A stretch of 12,291 nt of DNA from an uncultured Eubacteriales bacterium (GTDB taxonomy: Bacteria; Bacillota; Clostridia; Oscillospirales; Acutalibacteraceae). The DNA lies in NCBI GenBank assembly GCA_934486705.1, contig CAKSQS010000066.1, positions 1 to 12,291 on the forward strand, given 5' to 3'. The notes under the pieces are model-generated. The model had not been told where the DNA came from. It saw only the letters and a list, made by a program, of their open reading frames with translations, and did no database searches. Position numbers and translations under genes: made by a program. Below, piece after piece: positions 1 to 7,161 of this stretch; position 1 is the first letter of the stretch, and every line of letters starts with the position of its first letter.

Positions 1-872
1 AGCAGCGCGTAAATAAGCCCGGCGGAAAAGCTATCGCCCCCGCCAACACGGTCTACTATGTGCATACTGTATTTTTTGCTTGTGCAGCAGCTTTCGCCGT
101 CATAAAGCATTGCCGCCCAATCGTTATCGCTTGCGCTTAAATTAGTTCTCAGCGTCAGCGCAACCTTTTCAAAGCCGAAGGTGCTTTTAAGCTTTTTGGC
201 AACCGAGGCGGCGCCTGCATTATCGGGATTTTTCAAATCAAAGCCCTTATCATCGGATATTATTCCGAATAAATCCTTTGCGTCCCCAGGGTTGGTTATG
301 CAAACGTCCACGTATTGCATAAGCTCTGTCATAACTGCCGATGCTTTTTCAAGCCCCCAGAGCTTTGAGCGGTAGTTGGTATCGCAGCTTACTTTAACGT
401 CCTGCTTTTTCGCAGCCTTAACCGCTTCAAGGCATATATCCGCCACATTATCGCCGAGTGCGGGGGTAATACCCGTAAAGTGAAACCAATCCGCACCGTC
501 AAATATCTTTTCCCAGTTAAAATCTTCGCTTGCAGCCTCGGCTATTGCGGAGTGCGCGCGGTCATATATAACCTTTGAGGGGCGCTGCGACGCACCTTTT
601 TCAAGAAAATAAATTCCCACTCTTTCACCGCCGCGCGTAATAAGCGAGGTATCAACCCCAAACCTGCGCAGCGAGTTTACCGCAGCCTGACCTATTTCAT
701 GCTCGGGAATTTTTGAAACGAAAGCGGCGTCAGCCCCAAACTCCGCAAGCGAGACCGCAACGTTAGCCTCGCCGCCGCCGAAGGTGGCACCGAAGCTTTC
801 AGCCTGTAAAAAGCGGTAATTTCCGGCGGGGGAGAGCCGCAGCATTATTTCTCCGAAAGTAATAACCCTCAT
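1..872 (-). CDS. kdgK: 2-keto-3-deoxygluconate kinase (PfkB family), 3' end beyond window
   Basis: Phosphorylates 2-keto-3-deoxygluconate to KDPG with ATP in the cytoplasm, the step before the aldolase encoded just upstream. The reading begins MRVITFGEIMLRLSP, the usual KdgK opening. The substrate-binding GGGEANVAVSLAEFG stretch follows at about residues 32-46, then GIYFLEKGASQRPSKVIYDR, typical of KDG kinases. The PfkB signature DRVGGGDSFSAG is near the left edge, with the expected catalytic Asp at about residue 280. About 290 codons are visible; the family is usually about 340, so roughly the last 50 residues lie outside. The ATG at 872-870 overlaps the aldolase TGA as ATGA, and an AAGGAGA site sits inside the aldolase end, so translation is probably coupled. 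Other PfkB sugar kinases are possible, but the aldolase partner makes KDG the likely substrate. Confidence 0.93.
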   Translation of the reverse strand, partial: MRVITFGEIMLRLSPAGNYRFLQAESFGATFGGGEANVAVSLAEFGADAAFVSKIPEHEIGQAAVNSLRRFGVDTSLITRGGERVGIYFLEKGASQRPSKVIYDRAHSAIAEAASEDFNWEKIFDGADWFHFTGITPALGDNVADICLEAVKAAKKQDVKVSCDTNYRSKLWGLEKASAVMTELMQYVDVCITNPGDAKDLFGIISDDKGFDLKNPDNAGAASVAKKLKSTFGFEKVALTLRTNLSASDNDWAAMLYDGESCCTSKKYSMHIVDRVGGGDSFSAGLIYAL

Positions 873-1507
873 TTTCTTATCTCCTTCAAAAGCGTGACCG
901 CGTCGGCGGTCATTTTTTCTATTTCGGCAAAATTTCCGCTGTTTATTTTATCTGAAGGCACCATCCAGCTGCCGCCGCAGGCAAATACCGCCTTGCAGTT
1001 TAAATAATCGGCAAGGTTAGATGTGTTTATTCCGCCCGTAGGCATAAAGCAAACCATTGTGTAGGGCGCTGCCATGGCTTTTATCATTTTAACGCCGCCC
1101 GCAGCCTCGGCAGGGAAAAACTTTAGGTATTTAAGCCCGAACGAAAGCGCTTTTTCAACCTCACCCGGTGTGCAAACTCCGGGAACTACAGGGTAACCTT
1201 TATCTATGCAGTGGCGAACCACATCGGGGTTAAGCCCCGGGCTTACTATAAACTTAGCCCCCGCCGCCATAGCCTTATCGGCTTGCTCGGGCGTCAGTAC
1301 CGTGCCTGCGGCAATAAGCATATCGGGGTATTTTGCGGCTATGCGCTTTATAGATTCCTCTGCAGCGTCGGTGCGGAAGGTTATTTCCGCGCAGTTAAGC
1401 CCGCCTTTTCTTAAAGCCTCCGCCAATTTTACGGCGTTTTCCGCGTCATCCAGCTTTACAACCGGCACTACGCCGGCGGCGGAAATTTCTTTTATTAAGC
1501 TTTCCAT
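869..1507 (-). CDS. eda: KDPG / KHG aldolase
   Basis: Class I aldolase that splits 2-keto-3-deoxy-6-phosphogluconate into pyruvate and glyceraldehyde-3-phosphate; many members also act on 4-hydroxy-2-oxoglutarate. The 212-residue length is normal for this single TIM-barrel family. Visible motifs are EITFRT with the catalytic Glu at residue 41 and Arg45, AAGTVLT at 66-72, SPGLNP at 89-94, the Schiff-base Lys129 in LKFFPAE, and the phosphate-binding PTGGI near residue 156. The start is fixed by an AAGGAGGT ribosome site 5 bases before the ATG. It is the first gene of a two-gene operon with the KDG kinase. It is transcribed from a TTGACA-16-TAAAAT promoter, and two overlapping palindromes lie in its leader, so it is probably repressed by the divergent IclR protein. 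Confidence 0.95.
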   Translation of the reverse strand: MESLIKEISAAGVVPVVKLDDAENAVKLAEALRKGGLNCAEITFRTDAAEESIKRIAAKYPDMLIAAGTVLTPEQADKAMAAGAKFIVSPGLNPDVVRHCIDKGYPVVPGVCTPGEVEKALSFGLKYLKFFPAEAAGGVKMIKAMAAPYTMVCFMPTGGINTSNLADYLNCKAVFACGGSWMVPSDKINSGNFAEIEKMTADAVTLLKEIRK

Positions 1508-1519
1508 ATGTACCTCCTT

Positions 1520-1545
1520 GTTTCACATTGTGAAACGGCGTTTCA
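1520..1545. promoter_or_regulatory. Double overlapping palindromic operator (KdgR/IclR-type)
   Basis: Two perfect inverted repeats share their middle arm. GTTTCACATTGTGAAAC (1520-1536) has 7-bp arms and a 3-base spacer. TGAAACGGCGTTTCA (1531-1545) has 6-bp arms and a 3-base spacer. The half-site TGAAAC resembles known KdgR (IclR-family) boxes of proteobacteria. The site lies between the aldolase promoter and its ribosome site, about 5-30 bases downstream of the expected transcript start, so a bound protein would block elongation or clearance. The divergent IclR gene 106 bases away is the obvious candidate binder; that link is inferred. Confidence 0.72.
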
Positions 1546-1557
1546 AAATTCAATTAT

Positions 1558-1585
1558 ATTTTATCACTCCGCGAAAAAATGTCAA
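1558..1585 (-). promoter_or_regulatory. Sigma-A promoter of the aldolase-kinase operon
   Basis: Read on the minus strand, TTGACA (1585-1580) and TAAAAT (1563-1558) are separated by 16 bases. This gives a perfect -35 and a near-consensus -10. The start site should fall near 1551, just before the palindromic operator. Confidence 0.78.
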
Positions 1586-1592
1586 GCAGGAA

Positions 1593-1621
1593 TTGAAAAA
1601 ATTTTCAGTTTATGGTAAAAT
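1593..1621 (+). promoter_or_regulatory. Sigma-A promoter of the IclR gene, overlapping an inverted repeat
   Basis: TTGAAA (1593-1598), a 17-base spacer and TAAAAT (1616-1621) form a good promoter ahead of the AGGAGG site at 1635-1640. A 6-bp inverted repeat, TGAAAA-AA-TTTTCA (1594-1607), covers the -35 box. It looks like a degenerate copy of the aldolase operator and could mediate autoregulation; this is inferred from position and partial similarity only. Confidence 0.62.
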
Positions 1622-1650
1622 TCTTTTACGGAACAGGAGGAATTTGAAAA

Positions 1651-2409
1651 ATGACGGAACAATCTCCCGTGCAGTCGGTGGAGCGCACATTTGCATTGAT
1701 AGAACTGCTGTGTAAAAACGGCGAAAGCGGAATAACCGAATTGGCATCAGCCTCGGGGCTTAATAAAACAACGGTATTCAGGCTGCTTTCAACGCTTGTT
1801 TCACTTGAATATGTTATAAAAAATCCGCTTACGGAAAAGTACAGGCTTACCTTAAAATTTTTAAAGCTTTCGGCGGGTACGCTTTCAAAGCTTGATATAA
1901 GGCGTTACGCACGGCGGCATTTGGAAAAAATTTCGGCACTTACGGGGGAAACCGTGCACCTGGTTGAAAGAAACGGCGGCGAGATAATTTATATCGATAA
2001 ATTCGAGTCCCCCAAAAACTCGGTGCGAATGGTATCGCGCGTGGGTCTTTCGCTGCCTATGGTATATACGGCGGTCGGCAAAGCGATAATGGCGCGCCTT
2101 GAACCCGAAGAGGTGGAGAAAATTTGGCGCTCCACCGAAATAGTGAAAAAAACCGATAAGACCATTACCGATTACCGCCTGTTTTTAAAGGAACTTGAAA
2201 CGGTGCGCAAAAACGGCTACGCCACCGATTGCGAGGAAAACGAAAACGGCGTGTGCTGCGTTGCTGCCGCCGTGTGTGATGTTTACGGCGAGTACCGCTA
2301 CGCTTTCAGCGTTTCCGCACCGGCAAGCCGTATGGACGCGGCAACAATTGAAAAAATAGGGAATACGGTTATAAATACGGCAGAAAGAATATCAAACGGC
2401 GAAACCTGA
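1651..2409 (+). CDS. IclR-family transcriptional regulator, probably KdgR-like
   Basis: DNA-binding regulator of 252 residues, the normal IclR length. The N-terminal winged helix-turn-helix spans about residues 8-65, with ITELASASGLNKTTVFRLLS as the helix-turn-helix core. The C-terminal ligand-binding domain follows from about residue 80, with the family-typical GETVHLVER, SRVGLSLPMVYTAVGKAIMA and DCEENENGVCCVAAAV stretches. It is divergent from the KDPG aldolase-KDG kinase operon and separated by 143 bases containing both promoters and the palindromes. This is the usual arrangement of a local repressor. By analogy with enterobacterial KdgR the inducer may be KDG; the effector cannot be read from the sequence. 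AGGAGG at 1635-1640 supports the ATG. Confidence 0.92.
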   Translation: MTEQSPVQSVERTFALIELLCKNGESGITELASASGLNKTTVFRLLSTLVSLEYVIKNPLTEKYRLTLKFLKLSAGTLSKLDIRRYARRHLEKISALTGETVHLVERNGGEIIYIDKFESPKNSVRMVSRVGLSLPMVYTAVGKAIMARLEPEEVEKIWRSTEIVKKTDKTITDYRLFLKELETVRKNGYATDCEENENGVCCVAAAVCDVYGEYRYAFSVSAPASRMDAATIEKIGNTVINTAERISNGET

Positions 2410-2430
2410 CCGAAAATTATAGTGAATATT

Positions 2431-2460
2431 ATATAAAATTAAATTATTTTATATTTTTTT
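2431..2460 (+). terminator. Possible weak AT-only terminator after the IclR gene
   Basis: A 9-bp inverted repeat, ATATAAAAT (2431-2439) and ATTTTATAT (2446-2454), with a 6-base loop is followed by six T residues. The stem has no G-C pairs, so its strength is doubtful. Confidence 0.35.
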
Positions 2461-2490
2461 AAAAAAATACTTTATTTTTGGCTTTAAACT

Positions 2491-2499
2491 TGGTATAAT
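2491..2499 (+). promoter_or_regulatory. Extended -10 promoter of ppdK
   Basis: TGGTATAAT is a TGn extended -10 with a perfect TATAAT at 2494-2499. The -35 region 17 bases upstream (TTTATT, 2471-2476) is weak, which fits reliance on the extended element. The leader to the ATG at 2577 is about 70 bases. Confidence 0.6.
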
Positions 2500-2576
2500 G
2501 GTTTGGATACCTGTGTTAAGGTACTTTGTTAACAATGGATTTTAAATCCATAAAAAAATCAGGAGGTCGATTCTTA

Positions 2577-5207
2577 ATGAGTCACAAGTACGTTTACCTT
2601 TTCAGCGAAGGCAACGCAAAAATGCGTGAGCTTTTGGGCGGTAAGGGTGCTAACCTTGCAGAAATGACCGGTTTAGGTCTTCCCGTTCCGCAGGGCTTCA
2701 CCATTTCCACCGAGGCTTGCACCCAGTATTATGAAGACGGTCAGAAGATCAACGATGAAATCCAGGCTCAGATAATGGAATATATCGAGAAGATGGAAAC
2801 CATCACCGGCAAAAAGTTCGGCGATAAGGAAAATCCGCTCCTCGTTTCGGTTCGTTCGGGCGCCCGCGCTTCAATGCCCGGCATGATGGATACTATCCTT
2901 AACCTCGGTCTTAACGAAGAGGTTGTTAACGTAATTGCGGAAAAATCCAATAACCCGCGTTGGGCTTGGGACTGCTACAGAAGATTTATTCAGATGTACT
3001 CCGACGTTGTTATGGAAGTCGGCAAAAAGTACTTCGAGCAGCTTATTGACGCTATGAAGGAAAAGAGAGGCGTTACTCAGGACGTTGAGCTTACCGCCGA
3101 CGACCTTAAGGAGCTTGCAGGTCAGTTCAAGGCTGAATATAAGTCTAAAATAGGCACCGATTTCCCGACCGATCCTAAGGAGCAGTTAATGGGCGCTATC
3201 AAGGCTGTTTTCCGCTCGTGGGACAACCCCCGTGCAAACGTTTACCGTCGTGATAACGATATTCCGTATTCTTGGGGTACTGCCGTTAACGTTCAGATGA
3301 TGGCGTTCGGCAATATGGGCGACGATTGCGGTACAGGCGTTGCGTTCACCCGCGACCCGGCTACTGGCGCTAAGGGCCTTTTCGGTGAGTTCCTCACCAA
3401 CGCACAGGGCGAGGACGTTGTTGCAGGCGTTCGTACTCCTATGCACATTTCCGAAATGGAAGAAAAATTCCCCGAGGCTTTCAAGCAGTTTAAGGATGTT
3501 TGCCAGAGACTCGAAAATCACTACCGCGATATGCAGGATATGGAGTTCACCGTTGAACACGGCAAGCTCTTTATGCTCCAGACCCGTAACGGTAAGAGAA
3601 CCGCTCAGGCTGCTCTTAAAATTGCCTGCGACTTGGTTGACGAGGGTATGATTACCGATGAAGAGGCGGTTCTTATGATAGACCCGCGTAACCTCGATAC
3701 ACTTCTTCACCCGCAGTTTGACGCTAAGGCTTTAAAGGCTGCAACTCCGGTTGGTAAGGCTCTTCCCGCGTCTCCCGGCGCTGCCTGCGGTAAAATTGTA
3801 TTCACCGCAGAGGACGCTAAGGCTTGGGGCGCTCGCGGCGAGAAGGTTGTTCTTGTTCGTCTTGAAACCTCCCCCGAGGATATTGAGGGTATGAAGGCGG
3901 CTCAGGGTATACTCACCGTTCGCGGTGGTATGACCTCTCACGCTGCCGTTGTTGCGCGCGGTATGGGTACTTGCTGCGTTTCCGGCTGCACCGCTATCAA
4001 TATGGATGAAGAGAACAAGCAGTTCACACTCGCAGGCAAGACCTATCACGAGGGCGATTATCTCTCGCTTGACGGCTCTACCGGTAACATTTACGACGGA
4101 ATTATCCCGACTGTTGACGCGTCTATCGCAGGCGAGTTCGGCAGAATTATGGGCTGGGCTGATAAATACCGCAAGCTCGGCGTTCGCACCAATGCGGATA
4201 CTCCCAGAGACGCTAAAAAGGCTGCCGAGCTCGGCGCTGAGGGTATCGGTCTTTGCCGTACAGAGCATATGTTCTTTGAGGGCGACAGAATCGACTATTT
4301 CCGTCAGATGATCTGCTCATCTACCGTTGAAGAGCGCGAAAAGGCTCTTGAAAACATTATCCCCTTCCAGCAGGGCGACTTTGAAAAGCTTTATGAAGCG
4401 CTTGAGGGCAAGCCGGTTACCATCCGTTTCTTAGACCCCCCGCTCCATGAGTTCGTTCCTACCGAAGAGGCTGATATTAAGAAATTAGCTGACGCACAGG
4501 GCAAGAGCGTTGAAGATATTAAGGCTATCATCGCGTCTCTCCACGAGGCTAACCCGATGATGGGTCACCGCGGCTGCCGTCTTGCAGTAACCTATCCGGA
4601 AATTGCAAAGATGCAGACCACCGCTGTTATCCGCGCCGCTATCAACGTTAAAAAGGCTCACGCCGATTGGAATATAGTTCCCGAAATTATGATTCCGCTT
4701 GTAGGCGACGTTAAAGAGCTTAAGTATGTTAAGAAGACCGTTGTTGAAACCGCTGACGCTGAAATCGCGGCTGCCGGAATCGACCTTAAGTATGAAGTAG
4801 GTACTATGATAGAAATTCCGCGCGCTGCTCTTACAGCCGACGAAATTGCTAAAGAAGCCGAGTTCTTCTGCTTCGGTACTAACGACCTTACCCAGATGAC
4901 CTACGGTTTCAGCCGTGACGATGCAGGTAAGTTCCTTGACGCTTACTATGACGCTAAGATCTTCGAGAACGATCCGTTCGCTAAGCTCGATCAGGTAGGC
5001 GTAGGCAAGCTTATGGAAATGGCTGTTAAGCTCGGTAAGGGCGAAAGAAAAGACCTCCACTGCGGTATCTGCGGCGAGCACGGCGGCGACCCGTCCTCTG
5101 TTGAGTTCTGCCACAAGATCGGTCTTGACTATGTTTCCTGCTCACCGTTCCGTGTGCCGATTGCACGCCTTGCAGCAGCACAGGCAGCTATAAAGGAATC
5201 TAAGTAA
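2577..5207 (+). CDS. ppdK: Pyruvate, phosphate dikinase
   Basis: Interconverts pyruvate + ATP + Pi and PEP + AMP + PPi in the cytoplasm. In fermenting clostridia it can run either as a PPi-linked glycolytic enzyme or toward PEP. The protein has 876 residues, as expected. In order it carries an N-terminal nucleotide-binding domain (about 1-340, with GGKGANLAEM and VSVRSGARASMPGMMDTILNLG), the phosphohistidine swivelling domain with GGMTSHAAVVARGMG and catalytic His455, and the C-terminal PEP/pyruvate TIM barrel with GLCRTEHMFF, GTNDLTQMTYGFSRDD and GICGEHGGDP. Cys832 corresponds to the catalytic Cys831 of Clostridium symbiosum PPDK. The ATG at 2577 is chosen over an upstream in-frame start because AGGAGGT lies at 2561-2567 and the family begins near HKYVYLFSEG. 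It is monocistronic and consumes or supplies the pyruvate made by the adjacent KDPG pathway. Confidence 0.97.
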   Translation: MSHKYVYLFSEGNAKMRELLGGKGANLAEMTGLGLPVPQGFTISTEACTQYYEDGQKINDEIQAQIMEYIEKMETITGKKFGDKENPLLVSVRSGARASMPGMMDTILNLGLNEEVVNVIAEKSNNPRWAWDCYRRFIQMYSDVVMEVGKKYFEQLIDAMKEKRGVTQDVELTADDLKELAGQFKAEYKSKIGTDFPTDPKEQLMGAIKAVFRSWDNPRANVYRRDNDIPYSWGTAVNVQMMAFGNMGDDCGTGVAFTRDPATGAKGLFGEFLTNAQGEDVVAGVRTPMHISEMEEKFPEAFKQFKDVCQRLENHYRDMQDMEFTVEHGKLFMLQTRNGKRTAQAALKIACDLVDEGMITDEEAVLMIDPRNLDTLLHPQFDAKALKAATPVGKALPASPGAACGKIVFTAEDAKAWGARGEKVVLVRLETSPEDIEGMKAAQGILTVRGGMTSHAAVVARGMGTCCVSGCTAINMDEENKQFTLAGKTYHEGDYLSLDGSTGNIYDGIIPTVDASIAGEFGRIMGWADKYRKLGVRTNADTPRDAKKAAELGAEGIGLCRTEHMFFEGDRIDYFRQMICSSTVEEREKALENIIPFQQGDFEKLYEALEGKPVTIRFLDPPLHEFVPTEEADIKKLADAQGKSVEDIKAIIASLHEANPMMGHRGCRLAVTYPEIAKMQTTAVIRAAINVKKAHADWNIVPEIMIPLVGDVKELKYVKKTVVETADAEIAAAGIDLKYEVGTMIEIPRAALTADEIAKEAEFFCFGTNDLTQMTYGFSRDDAGKFLDAYYDAKIFENDPFAKLDQVGVGKLMEMAVKLGKGERKDLHCGICGEHGGDPSSVEFCHKIGLDYVSCSPFRVPIARLAAAQAAIKESK

Positions 5208-5230
5208 TTAGATTTACAAAGCACAATTAT

Positions 5231-5259
5231 TCACCCTGCCGAATTTTTCGGCAGGGTGA
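5231..5259 (+). terminator. Strong hairpin downstream of ppdK
   Basis: TCACCCTGCCGAA (5231-5243) and its exact complement (5247-5259) form a 13-bp perfect stem with a TTT loop, 23 bases after the ppdK stop. There is no U tract after it, so it may act as a 3' end stabiliser or an atypical terminator rather than a classical one. Confidence 0.65.
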
Positions 5260-5340
5260 TACTATATGCAGAGCCAAACCGTAATGGGTTCAATTTTCGT
5301 CAGCCTAAAAAGGCAAAACGGTAAAAATGCAATATGATAT

Positions 5341-6120
5341 ATGTTAACGGAAGATGTGAAGAAAATGAAAATACTATCGATCGGAAACAGCTTTTCGCAG
5401 GATGCACACAATTACATTCACCGATTGGCCGAATATAACGGGTTTAATGTAGAAACGGTTAATCTTTATATCGGCGGGTGTACCTTGGAGCATCATATTG
5501 ACTGCCTTAAGAGCGGCAACGCCGAATATGATTTGGAAATCAACGGGGGTCAGGGTATAAGAAAGGTTTCACTTGCCGAGGGAACAGAAACGGATAAGTT
5601 TGATATTATTACTCTTCAGCAGGCAAGCCCTTTCAGCGGAAAACCTCAGACCTATTTTCCGTATCTTAAAATGCTGATTGATTTTTGCAGAGAAAAACAG
5701 CCGAATGCCGAGATTTTATTTCATAAAACCTGGGCGTACGAAACCGATTTTACTAATGCCGCTTTTGATAATTATGCAAGAGATCAAAAGGAAATGTATC
5801 GCCGATTGACCGATTGCGGCGAGATGGTAGAGAAGATTTATAATTTGCCGTTAATACCTGTCGGAACGGTTATACAAAAATTAAGGGATACCGTTCCGGA
5901 GTTTGATTACGGAAACGGCGGCATTTCGCTTTGCCGTGACGGATTTCATCTTACGCTTGATTACGGTCGATTAGCCGCCGCCTGCACATGGTTAAGATTT
6001 ATTTTGAAAAAGCCGATAAATTTAAACGGATTCGGTGATTTTGATTCAAAGCTTACTGATAAAATAATGCAGATAATTGAGGAAACGGTTTCGGAAAACA
6101 GAGCAGCATTGCCGTTATAA
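5341..6120 (+). CDS. DUF4886-like SGNH-family hydrolase (putative carbohydrate esterase)
   Basis: Probably a serine esterase acting on acylated carbohydrates; the exact substrate cannot be read. The first core strand is KILSIGNSFSQDAHNYI, with the GNSFS nucleophile block (Ser17, counting from 5341). TLQQASPFS follows at about residues 91-99, and the C-terminal DGFHLT block has Asp200 and His203 as the DxxH half of the triad. Length (259) and layout fit the DUF4886 group of SGNH hydrolases. No signal peptide is visible, so it is likely intracellular. The start is uncertain: ATG 5341 has no good ribosome site, and ATG 5365 (giving MKILSIGNSFS) would be equally sensible. It sits ahead of a polysaccharide deacetylase with a separate promoter, suggesting joint removal of acyl groups from imported glycans. 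Confidence 0.78.
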   Translation: MLTEDVKKMKILSIGNSFSQDAHNYIHRLAEYNGFNVETVNLYIGGCTLEHHIDCLKSGNAEYDLEINGGQGIRKVSLAEGTETDKFDIITLQQASPFSGKPQTYFPYLKMLIDFCREKQPNAEILFHKTWAYETDFTNAAFDNYARDQKEMYRRLTDCGEMVEKIYNLPLIPVGTVIQKLRDTVPEFDYGNGGISLCRDGFHLTLDYGRLAAACTWLRFILKKPINLNGFGDFDSKLTDKIMQIIEETVSENRAALPL

Positions 6121-6160
6121 TAAAAAAGCAATATTTACATAATCACGGGCAATATGAGTA

Positions 6161-6189
6161 TTGTTATTCGCTTTTTCGCCCGCTATAAT
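6161..6189 (+). promoter_or_regulatory. Sigma-A promoter of the deacetylase gene
   Basis: TTGTTA (6161-6166), a 17-base spacer and TATAAT (6184-6189) lie 50 bases before the ATG at 6239. This indicates transcription independent of the upstream esterase gene. Confidence 0.68.
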
Positions 6190-6238
6190 AAAAGCCGTAA
6201 CGGCAGCGCCCGCACATAGAAATAAAAGGGGAATAAAA

Positions 6239-7066
6239 ATGAAAAACGGATTTTCCGAATTATTTAAAAGATACCCGGGCTTTTTAACCAAAGCGGTTAC
6301 ACTAAGCTTTGACGACGGGTATAACGATGACAAAAAAATGGTAGCCCTTTTAAATGAATACGGCATTAAGTGCACCTTTAACATCAACTCGGGTAATATT
6401 GAGGGAAATTCCGCCAAGGTGCAGTTTGAGGAGCTTGAGGACCTTTATAAGGGTCACGAAATAGCGGCGCATTCATATACTCATCCGCATTTGCATTATC
6501 TTGATTTCGGCGGAATAGCTTACCAGATAATAAAGGATAGGGAAACGCTGGAGGAAAAAACCGGCAGAATTATTCGCGGCTTTGCATACCCTTACGGATT
6601 GCACGAAACAGCGGGTATGGTTGAATGCATAGCAAAATGCGGAATAAAATACGGCAGAACAACGGCTGTTACGCATAATTTCGATTTACCGGGCGATTAT
6701 CTCCGCTGGGGTCCTACCTGTCACCATGCAGACCCTAAGCTGCCCGAATTGGCGAAAACATTTTTTATGCCGGACGATACCGAGCATCCATGGAGAATAA
6801 AGCCGCAGCTTTTTTATATATGGGGTCACTCCTATGAGTTTAAGGAAAAATGGGAGAATTTAGAGAATATTTGCAAGACAGTCGGAAGAAAAGAGAATGT
6901 ATGGTATTGCACAAATATGGAAATTGTTGAATATATTTCGGCTTTTGAGCAGCTGCAATGCTCCGTAAACGGGAAAATAGTATATAATCCTACGTATACC
7001 GACCTATATGTTGTTGCAAACGGTAAGAATATTATACTTAAAAAGGGCGAGACAACGTATTTATAA
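6239..7066 (+). CDS. NodB-type polysaccharide deacetylase family protein (CE4-like), cytoplasmic
   Basis: Metal-dependent deacetylase fold protein, 275 residues. The CE4 motifs are clear: TLSFDDG with Asp25 and Asp26, the metal-binding HSYTHPH with His78 and His82, and RGFAYPYG near residue 120 as the third motif. PTCHHADP and WGHSYEF lie further along. After the catalytic domain comes a short C-terminal beta tail (CSVNGKIVYNPTYTDLYVVA). There is no signal peptide, unlike peptidoglycan deacetylases, so a role on imported acetylated sugars is more likely; this is inferred. The ATG at 6239 is chosen because AAAGGGGA precedes it by a normal distance. A promoter lies upstream and a good intrinsic terminator follows, so it is probably a single-gene unit. 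Confidence 0.85.
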   Translation: MKNGFSELFKRYPGFLTKAVTLSFDDGYNDDKKMVALLNEYGIKCTFNINSGNIEGNSAKVQFEELEDLYKGHEIAAHSYTHPHLHYLDFGGIAYQIIKDRETLEEKTGRIIRGFAYPYGLHETAGMVECIAKCGIKYGRTTAVTHNFDLPGDYLRWGPTCHHADPKLPELAKTFFMPDDTEHPWRIKPQLFYIWGHSYEFKEKWENLENICKTVGRKENVWYCTNMEIVEYISAFEQLQCSVNGKIVYNPTYTDLYVVANGKNIILKKGETTYL

Positions 7067-7124
7067 CAGCGGCCCTTTACCGTTCTGTTAATACTTTTAT
7101 ACAAAATTTAAGCGATTTTTTAAT

Positions 7125-7161
7125 GCAAGCAGTTGCAAATTCGGGCAGTTGCTTGCTTTTT
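7125..7161 (+). terminator. Intrinsic terminator after the deacetylase gene
   Basis: GCAAGCAGTTGC (7125-7136) pairs with GCAGTTGCTTGC (7145-7156) over 12 bp including two G-T wobbles, with an 8-base loop, and is followed directly by TTTTT. It lies 58 bases after the deacetylase stop and immediately before the broken oxidoreductase gene, which would not be transcribed by readthrough. Confidence 0.78.

Noticed and set aside
1206..1715. Plus-strand open frame opposite the KDPG aldolase and running into the IclR gene
   Set aside because: It has no family similarity, overlaps two certain genes and crosses the divergent promoters.
4485..5114. Long open frame antisense to ppdK (also 3186-3710 and 3732-4268 on the minus strand)
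   Set aside because: These frames mirror the codon bias of a highly expressed gene; they have no ribosome sites or recognisable domains, and ppdK itself is certain.
5303..5314. GCCT-AAAA-AGGC hairpin before the DUF4886-like gene
   Set aside because: A 4-bp stem is too short to support a regulatory call.
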